Source: Actinobacteria bacterium UBA4719 (GTDB lineage Bacteria > Actinomycetota > Actinomycetes > Actinomycetales > Dermatophilaceae). From it: a stretch of 17,931 nt of DNA. Location: NCBI GenBank assembly GCA_002404345.1, contig DHJN01000056.1, forward strand, positions 1 through 17,931, written 5' to 3'. This document shows, in pieces, positions 1-8,869 of the stretch. Every line of letters begins with the position of its first letter. Within the stretch, counting starts at the first letter, position 1. The position numbers were made by a program, and so were the translations under genes. The notes under the pieces are model-generated. The model was not told the DNA's origin. It saw only the letters and a list, made by a program, of their open reading frames with translations, and ran no database searches.

Positions 1-443
1 GTGCACGTCTCTCGCCCTGCCTCGGTGCGGCCCTCCTCGTCGGGGCACTGCCTGGTTGCTCGTCCATAGAGGTGGTGGACCCGGTCGAGGCTGGATCCGC
101 GGCGTGTCGGTCGGCTGCGGCCCATTGGCCCAAGACCGTTGGTGGACAGTCACGTCAACCGACGTCATCGTCCTCCGATGCCGTGCGCGCCTGGGGTGAC
201 CCTGCAATCATTGCCCGCTGCGGGCTGGCCCCCATCGGCCCGACCACAGATCAGTGTCTGCAGGTCAGCGGCATCGACTGGGTCGCCCATCAGCTCACAG
301 ACGGGGTGCGTTTCACGACGTATGGTCGGTCACCGGCGATCGAGGTCCTGGTGCCCAGCGCCTACCAGCCCGAGCCATTGCTGCTCCCGGCCTTCGGCGC
401 AGCGGCTTCGGCCATCCCCCAGGGCGAGCGGCACTGCCAGTAG
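1..443 (+). CDS. DUF3515 family putative lipoprotein (5' end missing)
   Basis: Partial gene; reading frame is open from base 3 and the start lies left of the window. The visible N-terminus is a hydrophobic stretch (LGAALLVGALPGC) ending in a lipobox-like LPGC with Cys at bases 57-59, so a lipid-anchored exported protein is likely. Downstream features fit DUF3515: AWGDPAIIARCGL, a Cys in DQCLQVSGIDWV, TTYGRSPAIEVLVPSAYQPE, and a C-terminal Cys. Function unknown in the family; the two or three Cys could form disulphides outside the cell (inference). It converges on ddl with an 18-bp gap; DUF3515 beside ddl is the arrangement of Rv2980-Rv2981c in M. tuberculosis. An internal GTG at base 72 would remove the signal peptide and is not preferred. 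Confidence 0.8.
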   Translation, partial: ARLSPCLGAALLVGALPGCSSIEVVDPVEAGSAACRSAAAHWPKTVGGQSRQPTSSSSDAVRAWGDPAIIARCGLAPIGPTTDQCLQVSGIDWVAHQLTDGVRFTTYGRSPAIEVLVPSAYQPEPLLLPAFGAAASAIPQGERHCQ

Positions 444-461
444 GACTCAGCGCCATGCCTC

Positions 462-1613
462 TCAACGGAGTCCCGTACGCCGAGCCAACGCCAGCTGGAT
501 CAGCTCGTCGATCAGCTTTGGATAGTCCAGCCCGGAAGCCGCCCACATCCGGGGATACATCGACTGCGGCGTGAAGCCGGGCATCGTGTTGATCTCGTTG
601 ATGATCACGCCGCCGTGCTCGGTGTAGAAGCAGTCGACCCGGGCGAGCCCCTCGCAACCGGCAGCCTCGAACGCAGCCGCAGCAACCCGACGTACCTCGT
701 CGGCCACTTGATCAGGCACGTTGGCCGGGCAGGACAGCTCGACATCGGACTCAGCGAGGTACTTGGCTTCGAAGTCGTAGAAGCCGTGACCCTGGACGAC
801 CTGGATCTCGCCCACCTCGCTGGTCCGGGCGGGAGCGCCGTCGCGGCCCTGCAGGACCCCGCACTCGAACTCTCGCCCGACGATGCCGGACTCGACGATG
901 ACCTTTGGGTCGTGCGCGCGGGCGAAGTCGATGGCCGCACGCAGGCCCCCGGGCTCGCACACCTTGGTGATTCCCATGCTTGATCCGGCGCGGGCCGGCT
1001 TGACGAAGACGGGCCAGTCCAGTGAAGCCACGGCATCCATCGACGCCATGGGGTCACGCTGCCACTCGCGGTCGGTGATCACGACGTACGGGCCGACCGG
1101 AAGGCCGTGCCCGGCAAAGACGACCTTCATGTAGTGCTTGTCCATCATCACCGCGGAGGCGAGCACACCCGACCCGACGTAGCGGATGTCAGCCAGCTCC
1201 AGGAGGCCCTGAATCGTGCCGTCCTCGCCAAAGGGGCCATGCAACAGCGGAAACACGACGTCGACCTCGCCCACGGCCCTGGGCTCTCCGCCTGGCTCGA
1301 GGACGCGAAATGACCGCTCGGAGGTGCTCAACGGGACCAGCACGGCGGCGCCGGAGCCATCGACCTCGGGGACGTGGCCGGGCGTTAGCTCGAGTGCCCC
1401 GGTGTCGCCGGACGCCAGGACCCATCGTCCGTCCTTCGCGATGCCGATCGGAAGAACCTCATATATGTCGCGGTCGATCGCCTGCATCACCCCGGCTGCG
1501 GTGGAGCAGGAGACGGCATGCTCGGAGGACCGGCCGCCGAAGACGATGGCCACTGTGGGCTTGCGCGGCGGCGCGTCGGTGGACTCTGGGTATGGCTGGT
1601 CGGTGTCGTTCAT
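462..1613 (-). CDS. ddl: D-alanine--D-alanine ligase
   Basis: 383 aa, ATP-grasp ligase that joins two D-Ala for the peptidoglycan stem peptide in the cytoplasm. Visible motifs: N-terminal VAIVFGGRSSEHAVS (21-35), HGPFGEDGTIQG (125-136), FVKPARAGSSMGI (203-215, ATP-binding Lys and flexible loop), EFECGVL (248-254) and the metal/phosphate-binding end INEINTMPGFTPQSMYP (338-354). Length is normal for actinobacterial Ddl. The frame continues 35 codons upstream without homology; ATG at 1613 is chosen because it leads directly into the conserved domain and leaves a 90-bp divergent promoter region. No strong Shine-Dalgarno; a TAGGGT box sits 8 nt upstream. Confidence 0.96.
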   Translation of the reverse strand: MNDTDQPYPESTDAPPRKPTVAIVFGGRSSEHAVSCSTAAGVMQAIDRDIYEVLPIGIAKDGRWVLASGDTGALELTPGHVPEVDGSGAAVLVPLSTSERSFRVLEPGGEPRAVGEVDVVFPLLHGPFGEDGTIQGLLELADIRYVGSGVLASAVMMDKHYMKVVFAGHGLPVGPYVVITDREWQRDPMASMDAVASLDWPVFVKPARAGSSMGITKVCEPGGLRAAIDFARAHDPKVIVESGIVGREFECGVLQGRDGAPARTSEVGEIQVVQGHGFYDFEAKYLAESDVELSCPANVPDQVADEVRRVAAAAFEAAGCEGLARVDCFYTEHGGVIINEINTMPGFTPQSMYPRMWAASGLDYPKLIDELIQLALARRTGLR

Positions 1614-1703
1614 CGCCTGCGACCCTATCGCCCGACCTGCGACTGACCGCGAAGGCCGTCGCGACTGGCCATACCCTGACCCCCTTGGCCCTACCCTGAG
1701 CAG
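1614..1703. promoter_or_regulatory. Divergent promoter region, ddl / cystathionine enzyme
   Basis: 90 bp between two divergent start codons. On the plus strand TACCCT (1692-1697) lies 6 nt before the GTG at 1704. On the minus strand TAGGGT (plus-strand ACCCTA at 1622-1627) lies 8 nt before the ATG of ddl at 1613. Both fit the actinobacterial -10 pattern TAnnnT at the distance that gives leaderless or nearly leaderless mRNA. No convincing -35 box was seen. A second TACCCT is at 1672-1677. Confidence 0.4.
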
Positions 1704-2798
1704 GTGAACGCGAACCACGAAGGCCTTGCCCCCGCTTCGATCCTGGTCTCAGCCGGCCGACAGCCACGCATTCCGGGAGCCGGTCTCAATGCCCCACTGG
1801 AGCTCTCCTCGACGTACGTCGCGGACGGTCCGGTCGACTACGCCCGCGCCGGCAACCCGACGTGGACCGCGTTCGAGGAGGCCCTCGGCGCCCTCGAGGG
1901 CGGATCCGCCCTGGTCTTCTCGTCCGGCATGGCTGCCATCGCGGCAGCCCTGTCCATCGCACCGCAGGGGGCGATCATCGTGGTTCCGACCCACGCCTAC
2001 ACCGGCACCGGCTTGATGCTGGAGTCCCTCGAGAAAGCCGGACGGGCGATCCTGCGCCGGGTCGACATCAGCGACACGACTGCTGTGATCGCGGCGTTGG
2101 AGGGGGCCGACGTCCTGTGGGCCGAGTCTCCCACCAACCCGATGCTCGAGGTCGCCGACCTGCCGCGCCTCTGCGAGGCAGCCCACAAGGTTGATGCACT
2201 TGTGTTGTGCGACAACACCTTTGCCACCCCGCTGATCCAGCAACCGCTTTCGATGGGCGCCGACGTGGTGGTCCACTCGGTCACGAAATACCTCGCCGGA
2301 CACTCGGATGTGGTTCTGGGCGCCGCAGTCACGGCCGACACCGACCGGGGGCGTCGGCTACACGAGGCTCTCGCCCAGCACCGACTTCTCCACGGCGCCA
2401 TCGCGGGTCCCATGGAGACCTGGCTGGCACTGCGCGGCATGCGGACCATGCACCTGCGGGTCGAGCGCTCCAGCGCCAACGCAGCTGTGCTGGCCGCCCG
2501 GCTGCAGGGCCACCCCGCTGTGGAGCGGGTACGTTACCCGGGCTTCGGCTCGATCATCGCGATCGAGGTGCTCGGTGGCCTCGAGGGAGCTGAAACCGTT
2601 GCCGCGAAGGTCCGTCTGTGGACACACGCGACCAGCCTGGGTGGTGTCGAGTCGCTGATCGAACGCCGCCGCCGGCATCCCGCCGAACCGCCAACGGTCC
2701 CGGACAACCTGCTGCGCCTCAGTGTCGGCGTCGAGGACGTCGAGGATCTCTGGCGCGATCTCGGGGCCGCACTGGCCCACCAGATCCCGTCCGGCTGA
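1704..2798 (+). CDS. PLP-dependent cystathionine gamma-lyase/gamma-synthase family enzyme
   Basis: 364 aa, Cys/Met-metabolism PLP enzyme (aspartate aminotransferase fold). Visible: YARAGNPTW near the N-terminus, SSGMAAI (73-79), HAYTGT with the cofactor-stacking Tyr99, ESPTNP (141-146), Asp170 in LCDNTFATP, and the PLP Lys195 in SVTKYLAGHSDVVLG. The C-terminal TSLGGVESLIE is intact, but the usual following HPASMTH is replaced by RRRRHP, and the protein is shorter than the common ~390 aa. Whether it makes or cleaves cystathionine, or uses another sulfur substrate, cannot be told from sequence. GTG start chosen because a TACCCT box lies 6 nt upstream and no ribosome-binding site is seen. It is an insertion relative to the mycobacterial gene order. 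Confidence 0.9.
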   Translation: MNANHEGLAPASILVSAGRQPRIPGAGLNAPLELSSTYVADGPVDYARAGNPTWTAFEEALGALEGGSALVFSSGMAAIAAALSIAPQGAIIVVPTHAYTGTGLMLESLEKAGRAILRRVDISDTTAVIAALEGADVLWAESPTNPMLEVADLPRLCEAAHKVDALVLCDNTFATPLIQQPLSMGADVVVHSVTKYLAGHSDVVLGAAVTADTDRGRRLHEALAQHRLLHGAIAGPMETWLALRGMRTMHLRVERSSANAAVLAARLQGHPAVERVRYPGFGSIIAIEVLGGLEGAETVAAKVRLWTHATSLGGVESLIERRRRHPAEPPTVPDNLLRLSVGVEDVEDLWRDLGAALAHQIPSG

Positions 2799-2850
2799 CC
2801 CCCGGGCACGCTGACCCCCGACACCCACAACCGTGCCCCGATGGGGTCAG
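2795..2850. terminator. Possible convergent terminator region
   Basis: 48-bp gap between two convergent genes. CTGACCCC occurs at 2795-2802 and again at 2811-2818 and can pair with GGGGTCAG at 2843-2850; GGGCACG (2804-2810) can pair with CGTGCCC (2832-2838). No T-run follows on either strand, so the termination role is an inference from position and pairing. Confidence 0.35.
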
Positions 2851-3848
2851 TTCGTCTCGGCCTTGCGGGCGCGGGACATCAACATGTCGGCAACGTGGTC
2901 GGGTTTGCGGCCCTCGTGCACCACTGCCGCGACGTTCTCGATGATCGGGACGTCGATGTTGTGGGATCGCGCCAGCTCCAGGATGGACTGACAGGACTTC
3001 ACGCCCTCTGCCGTCTGCCTGGTCATTGCCACCACCTCCTGGACGGTCATGCCCCGTCCGAGGTTCACGCCGAAGGTGTGGTTGCGCGACAGCGGCGACA
3101 TGCAGGTGGCAATCAGGTCGCCGACTCCGGCGAGACCCGAGAAGGTGGCCGGATCGGCACCCAGGGCCACGCCCAGCCGCAAGGTCTCGGCCAGCCCCCG
3201 CGTGATGATCGTGGACTTGGTGTTGTCCCCCAGGCCCATGCCCTCGGCCATACCGACGGCGAGAGCGATGACGTTCTTGACCGCCCCGCCGAGCTCGGTG
3301 CCCACGACGTCGGTGTTGGTGTATGGCCGAAAGTACGGCGCGGCACAGGCAAACGCGACACGTTCCGCCATCGACTCATCGACACAGGCCACGACCGAGG
3401 CTGCGGGCTGTTTGGCCGCGATCTCCTTGGCCAGGTTGGGCCCCGACACCACGACGATCCGCTCCGGACCGACATCGCACACGTCGGCGATGACTTCGCT
3501 CATCCGCTTGGTGGTGCCCAGCTCGACGCCCTTCATCAAGGACACCACGGCCGAATGACGCGGCAGGAAGTCGACCCACTGCGTCAGGTTGGCCCGCAAC
3601 GTCTGAGACGGGACCGCCAGGACGACGATGCCGACGCCGTCAACAGCCTCCTGCGGGTCGGTCGTCGCCGAGATCACTGCGGGCAGAAGGAGATCCGGGA
3701 GATAGTCACCATTGACGTGCGACTGGTTGATCTGGTCGACCAGCTCGGCTCGGCGCCCCCACATCCGGACCTGTGATCCGGCATCGGCGAGCACCGCGGC
3801 AAACGCCGTGCCCCAGCTGCCCGTGCCGAACACGGCGACGCGCGTCAT
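2847..3848 (-). CDS. gpsA: Glycerol-3-phosphate dehydrogenase [NAD(P)+]
   Basis: 333 aa. Makes sn-glycerol 3-phosphate from dihydroxyacetone phosphate for phospholipids, in the cytoplasm. N-terminal Rossmann motif FGTGSWGTAFA (7-17); MKGVE with Lys106; SGPNLAKEIA (135-144); catalytic Lys191 in GGAVKNVIALA; substrate-binding GVGDLIATCMSPLSRN (241-256). Full family length. The ATG overlaps the stop codon of plsC by 4 bp (ATGA), and GGAGGG lies just upstream, so translation is probably coupled to the acyltransferase that uses its product. Orthologue of Rv2982c by position. Confidence 0.96.
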   Translation of the reverse strand: MTRVAVFGTGSWGTAFAAVLADAGSQVRMWGRRAELVDQINQSHVNGDYLPDLLLPAVISATTDPQEAVDGVGIVVLAVPSQTLRANLTQWVDFLPRHSAVVSLMKGVELGTTKRMSEVIADVCDVGPERIVVVSGPNLAKEIAAKQPAASVVACVDESMAERVAFACAAPYFRPYTNTDVVGTELGGAVKNVIALAVGMAEGMGLGDNTKSTIITRGLAETLRLGVALGADPATFSGLAGVGDLIATCMSPLSRNHTFGVNLGRGMTVQEVVAMTRQTAEGVKSCQSILELARSHNIDVPIIENVAAVVHEGRKPDHVADMLMSRARKAETN

Positions 3849-4669
3849 GAGGACCCTCCGTTCGTCGTGCCCGAGGACTTCTTGCCGCGGCGCTTGTTGG
3901 GGTTGCCGGTCTGCGCAACGCCGGCACTGCGCGAGTCAAAGCGGGTGGCCGGAGCCTGCTCTCCCCGGATCGTCTCGAGCTGAGCCGTGATGGCATCCAG
4001 GATCCGGGCCGTGGCCTCGTTCAGGGTCGCGGCAACCAGAGGCCTGTCATACAGGTCGCGCAGGTCCACCGGTGGTCCGGCCAGCATCCGCATGGTCTTG
4101 GGTGGGAACAGATGCAGCTCCCTGGCGTACGGCGCCTGAATCTCCTGTGGTCCCCACTGGGCGACGGGAATCACCGGGCACCGCGTCGTCAACGCGACGC
4201 GAGCAGCCCCGGTCTTGGCAGTCATCGGCCACATCTGCGGATCCCGGGTCAGCGTGCCTTCGGGAAAGATCGGGACGCACTTGCCGTCCTGGACCGCGGC
4301 GACAGCGGCCGAAAAGGCCACAGCGGCGTGACTGGTGCCGCGTTTGACCTCGATCTGCTGTGCCGCAGTCAGGAGCCTGCCGATGATCGGGATCCTGAAC
4401 ACCCCAGACTTGGCCAGGAAGAACGGCGGATGCCCGTTGTCGTACAGGAAGTGGGCGAAGGCGAACACGTCGACGTACGAGATGTGGTTCGGACAGACGA
4501 TGAATCCACCGCTGGACGGGAAGTTCTCGGCGCCCCTCCAGTCACGGCGGGTCACCACCATCATCATCGGGCGCACGAACGCGGCGATGCCCCGGTAAGA
4601 CCTCGGCAGCTGCCGCTCTGGTCGAGTTCGCCGCACCGAGGCTCCGTTCTGTCTGTTGTTGATGGCCAT
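3845..4669 (-). CDS. plsC: 1-acyl-sn-glycerol-3-phosphate acyltransferase (PlsC-like)
   Basis: 274 aa. Membrane-associated acyltransferase of phosphatidic acid synthesis. HX4D motif NHISYVD (61-67, His62/Asp67), block II GVFRIPIIGRLL (89-100), block III FPEGTLTRD (135-143), block IV CPVIPVAQWG (164-173). The last ~35 residues are a basic, low-complexity tail (PNKRRGKKSSGTT). The frame stays open upstream to 4822, but ATG 4669 has GGAG 8 nt before it and the upstream part overlaps cofC. First gene of a two-gene unit with gpsA, giving adjacent steps of glycerolipid synthesis. Exact acyl acceptor is not proven by sequence. Confidence 0.92.
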   Translation of the reverse strand: MAINNRQNGASVRRTRPERQLPRSYRGIAAFVRPMMMVVTRRDWRGAENFPSSGGFIVCPNHISYVDVFAFAHFLYDNGHPPFFLAKSGVFRIPIIGRLLTAAQQIEVKRGTSHAAVAFSAAVAAVQDGKCVPIFPEGTLTRDPQMWPMTAKTGAARVALTTRCPVIPVAQWGPQEIQAPYARELHLFPPKTMRMLAGPPVDLRDLYDRPLVAATLNEATARILDAITAQLETIRGEQAPATRFDSRSAGVAQTGNPNKRRGKKSSGTTNGGSS

Positions 4670-4775
4670 CGTCCAACTCCGGCGGCCTGGTTGTGTGGCG
4701 ACCCGTTCGCCGTCATCTTCGCCCCAGGAGCGGGTCGGTGTCGAGGCGCATGCCCCTACTGAGACGATCAACGAG

Positions 4776-5420
4776 ATGTGCTCCCCCGATATCGACCGCT
4801 GGCGTCTGATCGTCCCGGTCAAGGGTCAGCTGAGCGCCAAGAGCCGTCTGCATCCGCCCGCCGGGGTGGCGCGGGCTGATCTGGCACATGCCTTCGCCCT
4901 GGACACGATCACCGCAGCAGTCGCAGGTTTGCCGCCGACGCACCTGGTCGTCGTCACCTCCGACGAGCTCACGGCGACTTTCGTGCGCGATCTGGGCGGC
5001 ATCGTCATAGCCGACCACGGTGATGGTCTCAACCCCGCCATTCGTCAGGGGATCGGGTACGTGGAACGGGTGCTGGGCCTCGGTCCGACAGCGGTCCTGC
5101 TCGGCGACATCCCCACCCTTCGGCCCCAAGACCTGATCAGTGCTCTCACGGTATGCGCGGCGCACCCCCGGGCGCTGGTGCCGGATGCGTCCGGCACGGG
5201 AACGGTGTTGCTCAGCGCACTGTCCCCGCAAGACCTCAACCCACGGTTCGGTCCCGACTCCGCACGCGAGCACGCACGCGACTGCGTGCGGCTGGACCTG
5301 GACCTGCCAGCCCTGCGCACCGATGTGGACGACGACCAAGCGCTACGCCATGCCGTTGCCATCGGGGTAGGAAGGCACACCGCGGAGGTGCTGCATCTGC
5401 CAGCGACCGGCGTGGACTAG
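4776..5420 (+). CDS. cofC: 2-phospho-L-lactate / phosphoenolpyruvate guanylyltransferase (F420 biosynthesis)
   Basis: 214 aa nucleotidyltransferase (CofC/FbiD family). In actinobacteria the family uses GTP and phosphoenolpyruvate (or 2-phospholactate) to form the activated side-arm precursor of coenzyme F420. Motifs: WRLIVPVKGQLSAKSRL (9-25, nucleotide-binding N-terminus), VVVTSD (58-63), DHGDGLNPAIRQG (80-92), LLGDIPTLRPQDL (108-120), FGPDSAREH (158-166), LRTDVDDDQAL (180-190). ATG 4776 is the start that places the GTP-binding segment close to the N-terminus; the frame is open further upstream but lacks homology. Same position as Rv2983/fbiD. Substrate choice (PEP versus phospholactate) is not decidable here. 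Confidence 0.92.
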   Translation: MCSPDIDRWRLIVPVKGQLSAKSRLHPPAGVARADLAHAFALDTITAAVAGLPPTHLVVVTSDELTATFVRDLGGIVIADHGDGLNPAIRQGIGYVERVLGLGPTAVLLGDIPTLRPQDLISALTVCAAHPRALVPDASGTGTVLLSALSPQDLNPRFGPDSAREHARDCVRLDLDLPALRTDVDDDQALRHAVAIGVGRHTAEVLHLPATGVD

Positions 5421-5429
5421 CGTGATCCC

Positions 5430-5642
5430 ATGCAAGCCAGCGTGCACCGGTACGACGACCAAAGCGGCTCGGGCAGCGTGTTGCTTGACGATGGCCGCGA
5501 GATTCCCTTTGACGACACGGTATTCAACGCCAGCGGCCTGCGCCACTTACGCCCTGGCCAGCGCGTCAGCGTCGAGATGTCCGCGACCGCGTTGACCCGG
5601 CTGTGGATCGTAGGCATCGGCAACGACGAGCCCATCCGCTGA
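5430..5642 (+). CDS. Small cold-shock-domain-like protein
   Basis: 70 aa; starts 9 bp after cofC, so probably co-transcribed. Pattern resembles a cold-shock (OB-fold) domain: HRYDDQSGSGSVLLDDGREIPFDD followed by GLRHLRPGQRVSVEM. However, the RNA-binding aromatic motifs of CspA (KGFGFI and VFVHF) are replaced by SGSGSV and IPFDD, so nucleic-acid binding is uncertain. Such short proteins are annotated as cold-shock proteins in related actinobacteria (memory-based). In M. tuberculosis ppk and mutT1 lie between fbiD and hupB; here this gene fills that gap alone. No clear Shine-Dalgarno. Confidence 0.75.
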   Translation: MQASVHRYDDQSGSGSVLLDDGREIPFDDTVFNASGLRHLRPGQRVSVEMSATALTRLWIVGIGNDEPIR

Positions 5643-5686
5643 CTGCGGCGACCATCGCCTTCAAAGAGCGCAGGACGGAATACGAG

Positions 5687-5714
5687 AGGGTCGGCACCAA
5701 CAGGTGCCGACCCT
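5687..5714. terminator. Bidirectional hairpin terminator, csp-like / hup
   Basis: Perfect 12-bp inverted repeat AGGGTCGGCACC / GGTGCCGACCCT with a 4-nt AACA loop, midway between two convergent genes (stops at 5642 and 5733). On the plus strand it is followed by TTCCCTGATGT, only weakly T-rich. Stem strength and position make it the likely shared terminator. Confidence 0.8.
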
Positions 5715-5732
5715 TCCCTGATGTGTCGCGCC

Positions 5733-6287
5733 TCAGGCCTTCTTGACGGCTCTCTTGACCGCAGCCTTGGCCGGAGCAGCCTTCTTCACCGCAGCCTTGG
5801 CCGGAGCAGCCTTCTTGACCGGAGCGGCCTTCTTCACTGCAGCTTTCTTGACCGCAGCCTTTGCCGGAGCAGCCTTCTTCACCGCAGCCTTTGCCGGAGC
5901 AGCCTTTTTCGCCGCAGACTTGCCCGAAACGGCCTTCACTGCAGCCTTGGCGACAGAGGCTCCGGTGCCAGCCGCGGCCCGAGCACCAGCAGCGGCGGTC
6001 TTGGGGAGCTGCCGGGGGTCGGCAACAACGGTGCGGAACTTTGTGCCGGCCTTGAACTTCGGCACGGCAGTCTTCTTGATCTTGACACTCGCGCCGGTGC
6101 GCGGGTTGCGACCGGTTCGCGCGGCACGAGCCGCACGCTCGAAGGTGCCGAAGCCGGTGATGCCGACCTTGCGGCCCCTGGCGACCTCGCGGATGATGAC
6201 GTCGAGTAACGCTTCGACAGCATCGGCCGCAGCCTTCTTGCCACCGAGACGACTCTCGAGGGCGTCGATCAGTTGTCCCTTGTTCAC
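5733..6287 (-). CDS. hup: HU-family nucleoid protein with Lys/Ala-rich C-terminal tail (HupB type)
   Basis: 184 aa. Residues 1-90 are a complete HU domain: MNKGQLIDAL start, DNA-binding arm GFGTFERAARAARTGRNPRTG (45-65), then VKIKKTAVPKFKAGTKFR. After a linker (about 91-120) comes a tail of repeated KKAAPAKAAV units to the end, like the histone H1-like tail of mycobacterial HupB. Role: DNA compaction and regulation in the nucleoid. The GTG start is set by a strong AGGAGGGG ribosome site (about 6292-6302) and by the canonical first residues. Tail length is set by DNA repeats and may vary among strains. Same position as Rv2986c. Confidence 0.97.
   Translation of the reverse strand: MNKGQLIDALESRLGGKKAAADAVEALLDVIIREVARGRKVGITGFGTFERAARAARTGRNPRTGASVKIKKTAVPKFKAGTKFRTVVADPRQLPKTAAAGARAAAGTGASVAKAAVKAVSGKSAAKKAAPAKAAVKKAAPAKAAVKKAAVKKAAPVKKAAPAKAAVKKAAPAKAAVKRAVKKA
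5761..5913 (-). repeat. 30-bp coding repeats in the hup tail
   Basis: Near-identical 30-bp units start at 5761, 5791, 5854 and 5884, differing by one to a few bases; a partial 33-bp version lies at 5821-5853. Each unit encodes one KKAAPAKAAV decapeptide, so copy-number change keeps the frame. Directly visible in sequence. Confidence 0.9.
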
Positions 6288-6636
6288 GTCTTCCCCTCCT
6301 GAGGAAAAGGTTCACCGAGCCCTTGCCCGACGAATTTGGGCGGCCGGGCCACCGCCCGACGTGAGAACGACGTTAGGGCCAACAACCATTCGGAGTCCAC
6401 CATCTGGCCATCTCGGAATCGTTGTGTCGCAACGTATTTGGACCTTGCGATTCATCACTGAAAGATAGGCCGAAAGCTGCTTCTCGCGGGTCCCGCGCCA
6501 CCGAAGAATGTCGCCCGAAGTTGACGTCGCATCATGAATCTCTGTGAGCTGCAACACTATTCGTCACCCGAGGCCACGTCGCCACCATGAGCTGCGGGCG
6601 TTGAACGGCCCCCCCGCACACCTTTGAGAAGACGCC
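6288..6636. other. Gene-free hup upstream region
   Basis: No convincing gene on either strand. It is less GC-rich than the neighbouring genes. It must contain the hup promoter and probably a long 5' leader, but I could not identify a good -35/-10 pair. Small inverted repeats are visible: CGTTG/CAACG around 6420-6434 and GGGCGG/CCGCCC at about 6338-6357. An open frame of 81 codons on the minus strand (6312-6557) has no recognisable features and no ribosome site. Confidence 0.5.
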
Positions 6637-6669
6637 GATGGGGTGTCCGCAGACCGCGAACACCCCATC
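6637..6669. repeat. 10-bp inverted repeat downstream of leuD
   Basis: GATGGGGTGT (6637-6646) and ACACCCCATC (6660-6669) are perfect inverted copies separated by 13 nt. No T-run on the minus side. It lies just beyond the leuD terminator, so it may be a back-up hairpin or a protein-binding site; role unknown. Confidence 0.6.
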
Positions 6670-6673
6670 TGAG

Positions 6674-6700
6674 AAAAATGTTCCTGGCGCCCGGCCAGGA
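6674..6700 (-). terminator. Intrinsic terminator of leuCD
   Basis: Read on the minus strand: stem TCCTGGC, loop CGGGC, stem GCCAGGA, then ACATTTTTC. A 7-bp perfect stem followed by five T residues, starting 16 nt after the leuD stop codon. This is the clearest T-tract terminator in the window. Confidence 0.85.
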
Positions 6701-6715
6701 GCTCGGAACGGCGTA

Positions 6716-7309
6716 TCAGGCGTCGATCGCCGTTGGCATGTAGCTGGGCCGCGTCGCCTCGAAGGACGTCACCTCGGCCTCGTGACGCAATGTCAGACTG
6801 ATGTCATCCAGTCCCTCCAGCAAGCGCCAACGGGTGTAGTCGTCCAGCTGAAAGGGCGCCACGATGCCTTTGGCTGTGATCGTCTTGGTCTGAAGGTCCA
6901 CGGTGACCTCGGCACCCGGCTCGTTCTCGAGCAGCTTCCAGATCAGCTCGACGTCCCCCTGGCTTGCCTGAGCTGTAAGCAGCCCTTGTTTGCCGCTGTT
7001 TCCCCGAAAGATGTCCGCAAAACGCGAAGAGATGACAACCCGGAACCCATAGTTCATCAGGGCCCACACCGCGTGCTCGCGAGAGGATCCCGTCCCGAAG
7101 TCGGGACCGGCGACCAGAACGGACCCGGCGGCATACAACGGGTTGTTGAGGACGAACGTCTCGTCCTTGCGCCAGGCAGCGAAGAGTCCGTCCTCGAAGC
7201 CGGTGCGGGTCACCCTCTTGAGGTACTCGGCCGGGATAATCTGGTCCGTGTCGACGTTGCTGCGACGCAGCGGCACACCGACACCGGTGTGGGTGGTGAA
7301 CTTGTCCAT
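6716..7309 (-). CDS. leuD: 3-isopropylmalate dehydratase small subunit
   Basis: 197 aa swivelling-domain subunit; with LeuC it isomerises 2- to 3-isopropylmalate in leucine synthesis, and may also handle citramalate made by CimA. Motifs: [17 protein letters not shown] (16-32) and [17 protein letters not shown] (68-84), then [15 protein letters not shown]. Usual length. ATG 7309 has GAGGA about 9 nt upstream; the frame extends a further 24 codons without homology and into leuC. Second gene of leuCD, 40 bp after leuC. Equivalent of Rv2987c. Confidence 0.97.
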   Translation of the reverse strand: MDKFTTHTGVGVPLRRSNVDTDQIIPAEYLKRVTRTGFEDGLFAAWRKDETFVLNNPLYAAGSVLVAGPDFGTGSSREHAVWALMNYGFRVVISSRFADIFRGNSGKQGLLTAQASQGDVELIWKLLENEPGAEVTVDLQTKTITAKGIVAPFQLDDYTRWRLLEGLDDISLTLRHEAEVTSFEATRPSYMPTAIDA

Positions 7310-7349
7310 GGCGATGTTTCCTCGGTTCTGGTTCGGTATTCCGTACGGC

Positions 7350-8741
<1,392 letters not shown>

Positions 8742-8797
8742 GACTAGCTCCTTCGTGATGCCGGGTGGATCAGGTACCAATGATCCTGCTGTTCAGC

Positions 8798-8842
8798 TGA
8801 CCCAGCTCCGGGTGACCCAGCTTCGGGTGACTCAGTTTCGAG
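8798..8842. repeat. 15-bp direct repeat x3 in the leuCD leader
   Basis: Three adjacent units: TGACCCAGCTCCGGG, TGACCCAGCTTCGGG and TGACTCAGTTTCGAG. The first two differ at one position. They lie between the predicted leuCD promoter and the leuC ribosome site, so would be transcribed into the leader RNA. Confidence 0.85.
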
Positions 8843-8869
8843 GTTCGCGCAGAATTTCAGGAAACGAAC

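Noticed and set aside
6312..6557. 81-codon minus-strand gene upstream of hup
   Set aside because: No ribosome site, no recognisable motif, and lies in the expected hup promoter/leader region.
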